A stretch of 64,000 nt of DNA, from positions 124,001-188,000 of the forward strand of contig NZ_FOVT01000010.1 of assembly GCF_900115245.1 (NCBI RefSeq), written 5' to 3'. Each line of letters begins with the position of its first letter. The first letter of the stretch is position 1. The notes under the pieces were generated by a model. It did not search any database. It was given only the letters and a program-made list of their open reading frames with translations, and was not told the DNA's origin. The stretch is from Mesorhizobium sp. NFR06. Its GTDB lineage: Bacteria; Pseudomonadota; Alphaproteobacteria; Rhizobiales; Rhizobiaceae. The position numbers and the translations under genes are program-made. This document shows positions 58,232-64,000 of this stretch, piece by piece.

Positions 58232-58404
58232 GCGCCCCCTCTGTCCTGCCGGACATCTCCCCCAGAAGGGGGGAGATTGGCAGTCTCGGCGCCTCGCCCA
58301 TCCTAGGACGTTGGCGATTGGCGAAATCGCCCATGACAGCTGATCTCGCCCCTTGTGGGGGAGATGGCCGGCAGGCCAGAGGGGGGCGCTGTCCCGCCGA
58401 CATT
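58232..58404. repeat. Palindromic intergenic repeat, family A (copy 7)
   Basis: Arms cgccccctctgtcctgccggacatctccccc and gggggagatggccggcaggccagaggggggcgctgtcccgcc, core acgttggcgattggcgaaatc. It lies between the convergent dehydratase and ABC permease genes. Confidence 0.85.
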
Positions 58405-58426
58405 TAAAAGGTTCTAAAACAGAGCC

Positions 58427-59563
58427 TCAATCCAGCGTGCGCCTGAACCGCACCAGGGCCACGCCGGCAAACAGCGCCACGAAAACCACCAGCCAGCCGA
58501 TTTCCGTCGCCACCGCCGGCAGCTCGGCGCCCTTCAGCATGACCGCCCGGGTGATGCGCAGGAAATGCGTCAGCGGAAAGATCTCGCCAAAGGTCTGCGC
58601 CCAGCCCGGCATGCCGCGATAGGGGAACATGAAACCGGACAGCATGATCGAGGGCAGGAAGAAGAAGAAGGTGAGCTGCAGCGCCTGCATCTGCGTGCGG
58701 GCGATCGTCGAGATCGTGTAGCCGAGCAGCACCAGCGACAGCACGAACACCAGCACGGCCGACAGCAGCAGCGACAGCGGTCCCATGAAGGGGATCGCAA
58801 ACAGGAGCTTCGCCGCCGCCAGCACCACCACCACCTGCACCGCGCCAACCACCAGGTAGGGCAGCACCTTGCCGAGCATGATCTCGAGCGGGCTCGACGG
58901 CATGGCCAGAAGGTTTTCCATCGTGCCGCGCTCGGTCTCGCGCGTCAGCGCGATCGAGGTCATCATCACCATCGTCATCTGCAGGATGACGCCGAGCAGG
59001 CCGGGCACGATGTTGTATTGCGAGATGCCTTCGGGGTTATAGCGCCGGTGCACGACGACATCGAGCTGGCCGCGCGCCGCCTCCTTGGCTGCTTCCTGGG
59101 TGCCCTGTGCCCTCAGCAGCGCCTGGCCGGCCACGGTGCTGAGCGTCGAGATCGCGCCGCTGGCCACCGCCGGATCGGTCGCGTCGGCCTCGATCAGGAT
59201 CTGCGGATTGTCGCCGCGCTCGACCCGCCGCGCGAAATCGGCGGGAATGGTGACGACGAAGGAGACATCGCCGCGCGCCATCAGGAACTCGGCTTCCTCG
59301 GCGCTCTCGGCCACATGGTCGAAGCGGTAATAGCCCGTCGTCTGCAGCGCCGAGACCATGGCCCGCGTATAGGGATCGCTGCTGGTCGCCACGAGCGCCG
59401 CCGGCAGGCTCTTCGGGTCGTTGTTGATCGCATAGCCGAACAGCACCAGCTGGATCAGCGGCACGCCGAGCATCATGGCGAAGGTGATGCGATCGCGCCG
59501 CATCTGGATGAATTCCTTGGTGAGCAGCGCGCCTAACCTGGCGAAGGAGAAGATGGCGTTCAT
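58427..59563 (-). CDS. ABC-2 type transporter permease (YbhS/YbhR-like)
   Basis: A 378-aa membrane protein: an N-terminal TM helix (ARLGALLTKEFIQMRRDRITFAMM), a large periplasmic domain, then five TM helices with EREGTMENLLAMPSSPLEIMLGK-type ABC-2 signature (here ETERGTMENLLAMPSSPLEI) and the end MLSGFMFPYRGMP. It works with the ATPase and membrane-fusion genes just upstream, which overlap it. The E. coli counterpart has two permeases; only one is seen here. Confidence 0.9.
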   Translation of the reverse strand: MNAIFSFARLGALLTKEFIQMRRDRITFAMMLGVPLIQLVLFGYAINNDPKSLPAALVATSSDPYTRAMVSALQTTGYYRFDHVAESAEEAEFLMARGDVSFVVTIPADFARRVERGDNPQILIEADATDPAVASGAISTLSTVAGQALLRAQGTQEAAKEAARGQLDVVVHRRYNPEGISQYNIVPGLLGVILQMTMVMMTSIALTRETERGTMENLLAMPSSPLEIMLGKVLPYLVVGAVQVVVVLAAAKLLFAIPFMGPLSLLLSAVLVFVLSLVLLGYTISTIARTQMQALQLTFFFFLPSIMLSGFMFPYRGMPGWAQTFGEIFPLTHFLRITRAVMLKGAELPAVATEIGWLVVFVALFAGVALVRFRRTLD

Positions 59564-60480
59564 GCCATATTGTCCTTCGAGCCGGACATGAACTGGATGA
59601 ACACATCCTCGAGGCTGGTCTCGCCGGGCTTCACCGTGACGCCCTTGTGCGCCTTCTCGACGTCGGCCAGCGCCTTTTCGAGCGCCGCCTTGTCGGAACC
59701 GACGACATGCAGCGTCGCGCCGAACGGCGCCACCTGGTCGACGCCCGGTCGGCCCTCCAGCGCCTCGGCCACCTGGTCGAGCCGCGGCCCCTGCAGCACG
59801 AAAGTGGTCAGCCCGGCATTCCGCACCACCTCGTCAACCGTGCCGGTGGCGAGCATCTTGCCGTAGGAGATGTAGCTGATGCGGTGGCAGCGCTCGGCTT
59901 CGTCCATGTAATGGGTGGAGACGAGCACGGTCAGCCCGCCGGCGGCCAGCCGGTGGATCTCGTCCCAGAATTCGCGTCGCGCCTTGGGATCGACACCGGC
60001 CGTCGGCTCGTCGAGCAGGAGCAGCTTCGGCTCGTGCATGATGCAGGCGGCCAGCGCCAGCCGCTGCTTCCAGCCGCCGGAAAGCGTACCGGCCAGCTGG
60101 TTGCGGCGGCTCGCCAGGCCGAGGTCTTGCAGCGTTCGCGCCACATATTGCTCGACCGGTCTCAGCCGGTAGAGCCGCGCCACGAATTCGAGATTCTCGC
60201 CGATCGTCAAATCCTCGTAGAACGAGAATTTCTGCGTCATGTAGCCGACTTCGCGTTTGATCCTGAGCGCATCGGTGCGGATGTCGAAGCCCAGCACCGT
60301 GCCGTCGCCCTCGTCCGGCGTCAAAAGCCCGCACATGATGCGGATGGTCGTCGTCTTTCCCGAGCCGTTCGGCCCGAGGAAGCCGACGATCTCGCCTTCG
60401 GCAACCGTCATCGTCACGTGGTCGACGACGGTCTTGTCGCCGAAGCGCTTGACCAGGCCGCGGACGTCGATGGCGTTCAT
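59560..60480 (-). CDS. ABC transporter ATP-binding protein (YbhF-like)
   Basis: A 306-aa ATPase: GPNGSGKTTTIRIMCGLL (Walker A), LSGGWKQRLALAACIMHEP (signature), KLLLLDEPTAGVDPKARREFWDE (Walker B) and STHYMDEAERC (H-loop). The C-terminal DUF4162-like tail is typical of ABC-2 exporters. ATG 60480 overlaps the HlyD stop, and the stop overlaps the permease start, so the operon is tightly coupled. Confidence 0.93.
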   Translation of the reverse strand: MNAIDVRGLVKRFGDKTVVDHVTMTVAEGEIVGFLGPNGSGKTTTIRIMCGLLTPDEGDGTVLGFDIRTDALRIKREVGYMTQKFSFYEDLTIGENLEFVARLYRLRPVEQYVARTLQDLGLASRRNQLAGTLSGGWKQRLALAACIMHEPKLLLLDEPTAGVDPKARREFWDEIHRLAAGGLTVLVSTHYMDEAERCHRISYISYGKMLATGTVDEVVRNAGLTTFVLQGPRLDQVAEALEGRPGVDQVAPFGATLHVVGSDKAALEKALADVEKAHKGVTVKPGETSLEDVFIQFMSGSKDNMA

Positions 60481-61430
60481 TGCCTCAGATCCGCGAGATC
60501 GACATCGACGATCTGGCCGGGCTGCAGCGGCCCGGCATCGCCCTCCGGCCGGGCCTCGACGAGATAGACCAGCTTCTGCCGGTTCTCGAGCGAGTAGATC
60601 ACCGGCGGCGTGAATTCGGGATCGGGCGAGACATAGCTGACGCGCGCCTTCAGCCCCCCCCCGCAGCCGTCGCAATGGACGTTGAGCTCAGTGCCGACCT
60701 TGATCGAGGAAAATGCGCGTTCGGGCACATAGACGCTGAGCTTGACGGCGCCATCCGGCAGCATCGAGATCACCGGCGCGGTCGGCCCGGCGGTGTCGCC
60801 TGGGTTGCGGATGACATCATTGACGCGGCCCGGCGACGGCGCCGTCAGCACCCGCTTCGACAGCCGCCACTCGGCCTGCTCCAGGGTCGAGCGCGCCTGC
60901 TTGACCTGGTTGTCGGCGGCCTTGATGGTCTCGGGCCGCGCTGGCAGATTGCCGACGGCGAGATTGGCCTCCGCCTGGCCGACCTGGGCGTTGGCGGTCT
61001 CGAGCGAAGCCGAGGCGGTATCGTAATCGGCCTGGGTGCCGGTGCCGCGCTTATAGAGATCGCTCGCGCGATCATATTTGCGCTTGGCGTCGGCGGCCTG
61101 GGCCCTTGCCATGTCGACCGCGGCCTTGAGCACGGCGATCTCATCGGGGCGCTTGCCCACCTGCAGGTCGGCAAGCTGCGCCTGTGCCTGCGCAAGCGCG
61201 GCCTCGGCCTGCGCCACCTCGATCTTGGCGTCGGCATCCTCGAGTGTCGCCACCGCCGTGCCGCTCTCGACGCGGTCGCCGCGTCTGACCGTCACCGTCG
61301 CCACCTGCGCCACCTCGATCGGCGCCATCAGCACATATTCGCCTTCGACATAGCCGACGGCTAAAGGCGCCGCCGGCGCGCAGGCGCCGAACAACTGCGC
61401 CGCAAGCGGCAGCGAACACAGAAAGCTCAT
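60477..61430 (-). CDS. HlyD-family membrane fusion protein (YbhG-like)
   Basis: A 317-aa periplasmic adaptor. The N-terminus is a signal or lipoprotein-type leader (LPLAAQLFGAC, possible lipobox). A biotinyl-lipoyl half (VATVTVRRGDRVESGTAVATLEDAD) and a long alpha-helical hairpin (AEAALAQAQAQLADLQ, KYDRASDLYKRGTGTQADYDTASA) are followed by a beta-barrel domain. It links the ABC pump to the outer part of the envelope. It overlaps the TetR gene and the ATPase gene. Confidence 0.92.
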   Translation of the reverse strand: MSFLCSLPLAAQLFGACAPAAPLAVGYVEGEYVLMAPIEVAQVATVTVRRGDRVESGTAVATLEDADAKIEVAQAEAALAQAQAQLADLQVGKRPDEIAVLKAAVDMARAQAADAKRKYDRASDLYKRGTGTQADYDTASASLETANAQVGQAEANLAVGNLPARPETIKAADNQVKQARSTLEQAEWRLSKRVLTAPSPGRVNDVIRNPGDTAGPTAPVISMLPDGAVKLSVYVPERAFSSIKVGTELNVHCDGCGGGLKARVSYVSPDPEFTPPVIYSLENRQKLVYLVEARPEGDAGPLQPGQIVDVDLADLRQ

Positions 61431-62131
61431 GGTTTGCCCTTCTTGCCGGCGGCCGGGTCACGTGCCGCAAGCATTGCCCTGAGGTTGTCGGTCGTGGCCG
61501 CCACCACCTTGGCGGCTTCGGCGTTGCCGATCTCGCGCCAGCCCATCCGGCGCATCACCGCTTCGCGCCCGATGCGGAAATAGATGACCTGGCCGATCAC
61601 GGTGAAAACGGTGAGCTTGGTGGCTTCGCTCTCGGCCGGCTCGCCCGTCGCCTGCTCCCAGATCTGGCAAAACCGCCGGTGCGACGGCTCGAACACGCCG
61701 GCATAGATACGGTCGAGCGCCGCCGTCGGGTGCGAGAGCTCGCGAAGTACGAATTGTACGATCTCGCCGGCCTGCGGACTGGCCACGACGAAACCCACCA
61801 TCCGCTCCAGTGCCGCGAATAGCTGGGTCCGGGCCGCCTCCGGGTCGAGCGGCGCGGCTGGATCTCCCTCACCCAGTGCCTGTCCGGCGATTCCCTGCAT
61901 CGTCTCTACGATGAAGTCGGCGGCGGCTGCGCGCAGGCCTTCCTTACCGCCGAAGTGATAGGCGATCGAGCCGATATTGGCCTTTGCCTCCGCCGCGATC
62001 TCGCGCGTCGAGGTGCCGTCGAAACCTTGCCGTCCGAACAACTTCAGCGCCGCATGCACAAGTGACGCGCGCGTTTGATCGGCGCTGGTGGCCTCGCGCA
62101 ATGGCTTCTTGAGGTTCGGTTCCTTGCTCAT
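61427..62131 (-). CDS. TetR-family regulator with DUF1956-like domain (CecR/YbiH-like)
   Basis: A 234-aa regulator. The HTH (LVHAALKLFGRQGFDGTSTREIAAEAKANIGSIAYHFGGKEGLRAAA) is a clear TetR DNA-binding domain, and the C-terminal region resembles DUF1956 of the CecR family. CecR-type regulators control adjacent ybhGFSR-like pumps, and the gene order here (TetR, HlyD, ATPase, permease) is the same. A perfect 20-bp palindrome lies 10 nt upstream of the start. Confidence 0.92.
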   Translation of the reverse strand: MSKEPNLKKPLREATSADQTRASLVHAALKLFGRQGFDGTSTREIAAEAKANIGSIAYHFGGKEGLRAAAADFIVETMQGIAGQALGEGDPAAPLDPEAARTQLFAALERMVGFVVASPQAGEIVQFVLRELSHPTAALDRIYAGVFEPSHRRFCQIWEQATGEPAESEATKLTVFTVIGQVIYFRIGREAVMRRMGWREIGNAEAAKVVAATTDNLRAMLAARDPAAGKKGKP

Positions 62132-62140
62132 GCCGCAACT

Positions 62141-62160
62141 TTAATCAATCGATTGATTAA
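62141..62160 (-). promoter_or_regulatory. Palindromic operator for the TetR regulator
   Basis: A perfect 20-bp inverted repeat (ttaatcaatc / gattgattaa), 10 nt upstream of the TetR-type gene. The position and form fit an autoregulatory TetR operator for the exporter operon. The CYTH gene on the other side may also be affected, as it starts 62 nt further on. Confidence 0.8.
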
Positions 62161-62221
62161 TGTCAAATTGAGTCTCGACCCGGCTTGCCTTCGCGACCCG
62201 CGCGCGCTTTAGTGCGCGGCC

Positions 62222-62695
62222 ATGGGCAAGGAAGTCGAGCGCAAGTTCCTGGTCTCTGACCCCGCCTGGCGCAGCCTGGTCGAGGCGGAGATCCGCATTC
62301 GCCAATTCTACGTTGCCGCCCAGCCCGGCCGCACGGTGCGCGTCCGCATCAGCGACGGGCGCTCCGCCAAGCTGACGCTGAAGTTCGGCGACAGGGCGCG
62401 CGAACGCGACGAATTCGAATATCCGATTCCTCTCCACGACGCTGAGGAGCTGATGGCGTTCGCCGTCGGACGTGTCATCGAGAAGACACGCCACCATGTT
62501 AGACACCGCGGCTATCTCTATGAAGTCGATGTGTTCGGCGGAAAGCTCGCGGGTTTGGTAGTCGCCGAGCTGGAGACGCCGGAGCACGTATCTGACGAAA
62601 TGCTGCCCGACTGGCTCGGCCGTGAGGTGACCGGCGAGTCGAGGTTTTACAACGCGTCGCTGGCCCTCGGGGGGATTCCGGAGATCGCCGCATGA
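62222..62695 (+). CDS. CYTH-domain protein (triphosphate tunnel metalloenzyme)
   Basis: A 157-aa CYTH/TTM protein. The defining ExExK motif is EVERK (E4, E6, K8), followed by strand-rich RTVRVRISDGRSAKLTLKFG and RDEFEYPIPLHDAEEL, which line the tunnel. Family members hydrolyse inorganic triphosphate or cyclise nucleotides. It overlaps the CHAD gene by 4 nt; CYTH and CHAD are often fused or paired. Confidence 0.92.
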   Translation: MGKEVERKFLVSDPAWRSLVEAEIRIRQFYVAAQPGRTVRVRISDGRSAKLTLKFGDRARERDEFEYPIPLHDAEELMAFAVGRVIEKTRHHVRHRGYLYEVDVFGGKLAGLVVAELETPEHVSDEMLPDWLGREVTGESRFYNASLALGGIPEIAA

Positions 62696-63624
62696 GCTTC
62701 CGCATCGATCCGCGCTTGCCGCTGACCGGCGAGGTCAGGCGCATATTGGCCGACGAGATCGGCAAGGCCGTCGGTCATCTCGAGACGGCGCGCGAGAAGC
62801 CGGAGCAGGGGCTGCACAAATGCCGCAAGCGGCTCAAAAGCTTGCGCGCCCTGCTGCGCCTGGTTCGCTCCGGGGACGAACCGTTCTGCCAGACCGAGAA
62901 TGAGTGCTACAAGCAGGTGTCGGCGCTGCTGGCCGGTCCGCGCGAGGCGACCGCGCTCATCGAAACCGTCGACCGTTTGGCCGATGCCTTTCCCGAACAA
63001 TCGGCCGGTGGCGGCCTTGATCCGGTGCGTGATCGGCTGGTGCTGCGCCAGCACGATCTGCATGCCGGTCCTGGCCTCGACGCCGCCATCAATGCGGCGA
63101 TAGCGGCTTGCCGGGAGGGACTGGTACGCATCGAAAGGCTGGCCCTGCCCGATCAGCCGGAGCAGGCGGCCGACATTCTGGCCGACGGCGCACGCGCCAT
63201 CTTGCGACGGGCGAAGAAGGCGCTGGACAAGGCCGAGTCGCGTGGCGCGGACGAGGATTTCCACGATCTGCGCAAGGCGGCCAAGACGCATTCCATGCAT
63301 CTGTCGTTGCTCGGCCGCTTGTGGCCGACGCCGATCAAGGCGCGCCGCAAGGCGGTCGACAAGCTCGGCGAACAGCTCGGCGAATTGCACGACGTCTTCG
63401 TCATGCGCGCGCTGCTCGATGCCGAAGGCGAGCCGCTCGGCCCCGCCGACGAAACCAAGCTGCTGCGCAAGTTGTTGAAGCGCTCCGAAAAGAGCCTGAC
63501 CAAGGCCTGCCTTGCCGATGCCGCCGACCTGTTCGGCGACAGTCCAAAACGCTCGGCCAAGAGGCTCGCCCGCAAGGCGCGCGACGATCTCGCCGGCCCG
63601 CAGGAAGAAGCGAAAGCGGCCTGA
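62692..63624 (+). CDS. CHAD-domain protein
   Basis: A 310-aa protein with a CHAD domain: conserved His/Lys/Arg-rich helices such as LHKCRKRLKSLRALLRLVR and DEDFHDLRKAAKTHSMHLSLLGRLWPTP. CHAD domains bind polyphosphate; paired with CYTH this points to polyphosphate or triphosphate metabolism. The Lys-rich C-terminus fits anionic polymer binding. The start overlaps the CYTH stop. Confidence 0.92.
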   Translation: MSFRIDPRLPLTGEVRRILADEIGKAVGHLETAREKPEQGLHKCRKRLKSLRALLRLVRSGDEPFCQTENECYKQVSALLAGPREATALIETVDRLADAFPEQSAGGGLDPVRDRLVLRQHDLHAGPGLDAAINAAIAACREGLVRIERLALPDQPEQAADILADGARAILRRAKKALDKAESRGADEDFHDLRKAAKTHSMHLSLLGRLWPTPIKARRKAVDKLGEQLGELHDVFVMRALLDAEGEPLGPADETKLLRKLLKRSEKSLTKACLADAADLFGDSPKRSAKRLARKARDDLAGPQEEAKAA

Positions 63625-63665
63625 TCGTGGCCTAATCAGCCGGCTTGTGGTAATCGCCGTCTGGC

Positions 63666-64000
63666 ATGACTGCGCCGGCCGAAACCCTCCTGGACCGAAT
63701 TGGCCGCTGGCTTGCCGGCCGGCTGCAGGACGAATCCTCGGGCTATGAACCCTATACGCCGTCCGACGCCGAAACCTTGCGCCGCACGCTGCAGCCCGGC
63801 GACATCCTGCTCGTCGAAGGCAATCAGAAAATCTCCGCGGTGATCAAGTATCTCACCCAGTCGACCTGGTCGCATGCCGCCTTCTATATTGGCGATATCC
63901 TGCCTGATCCCGAGGATGGATCGGAACGGCCGCGCCTGATCGAGGTCACGCTCGGCGAAGGCTGTGTCGCCGTGCCCTTGTCGCGCTACCGCACCTACAA
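63666..64000 (+). CDS. YiiX-like (permuted NlpC/P60) protein, partial
   Basis: The first 111 codons are visible. LQPGDILLVEGNQKISAVIKYLTQSTWSHAAFYIGD is the conserved core of YiiX/YebB-like permuted papain-fold (NlpC/P60 superfamily) proteins, with the histidine of WSHAA as a likely active-site residue. The catalytic cysteine would be in the unseen C-terminal part. It could be a cell-envelope hydrolase or lipid-modifying enzyme. The gene runs off the window end. Confidence 0.8.
   Translation, partial: MTAPAETLLDRIGRWLAGRLQDESSGYEPYTPSDAETLRRTLQPGDILLVEGNQKISAVIKYLTQSTWSHAAFYIGDILPDPEDGSERPRLIEVTLGEGCVAVPLSRYRTY

Overview
This window is high-GC alphaproteobacterial chromosome, most like Mesorhizobium or a close Rhizobiales relative. 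The gene content (hrcA, rph, rdgB, hemW, queG, an Irr-type iron box, EcfG-type promoters, TAXI-type TRAP transport, LigD/Ku repair) and three families of short palindromic intergenic repeats support this. No rRNA or CRISPR array was seen. There is one tRNA gene, tRNA-Leu(CAG), at 21037-21121 on the minus strand.

Layout. 1-6.8 kb: end of a CBS-domain protein, a cystathionine gamma-lyase type enzyme, a D-amino-acid dehydrogenase beside an Asp/Glu-racemase-family protein, a UBP zinc-finger protein, a cNMP-domain/thioredoxin-reductase-like fusion and a DUF4336-like protein. 6.93-21.05 kb: a 14.1 kb integrative island inserted in the 3' end of tRNA-Leu(CAG). It is bounded by a 16-nt direct repeat (6928-6943 and 21037-21052), and its tyrosine integrase lies next to the tRNA. 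The cargo is a complete type I restriction-modification operon (hsdR-hsdM-hsdS), a minus-strand group (zinc-finger protein, polymerase-like protein, HNH protein, serine recombinase), a 98-aa protein overlapping a CAP12/TIR-like effector gene, and a possible nuclease behind the integrase. It reads as a defence island. 21.4-44.6 kb: housekeeping genes (gpmA, dapB, an MsbA-like exporter, glk, mepA, queG, uppP, yraN, rsmI, hemW, rdgB, rph, hrcA, cysK) and an ECF sigma factor with its DGPF protein. 44.8-48.5 kb: TAXI-TRAP transporter with DUF1850 protein. 48.5-53.5 kb: a decayed DCC-family gene, then DUF892, Ku and LigD. The DUF892 and Ku genes each have a match to the general-stress promoter GGAAC-N16/17-CGTT. 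53.7-64 kb: an ArsR regulator opposite two small dimeric alpha/beta-barrel proteins, MbfA under a perfect Irr-type palindrome, a serine/threonine dehydratase, a TetR-HlyD-ABC exporter operon, a CYTH-CHAD pair and the start of a YiiX-like protein.

The most promising unexplained material is inside the island: the TIR-like effector with its 98-aa partner and no visible cyclic-nucleotide synthase, and a 438-aa protein carrying all three family A polymerase active-site motifs without nuclease domains, downstream of an HNH gene and a serine recombinase gene.
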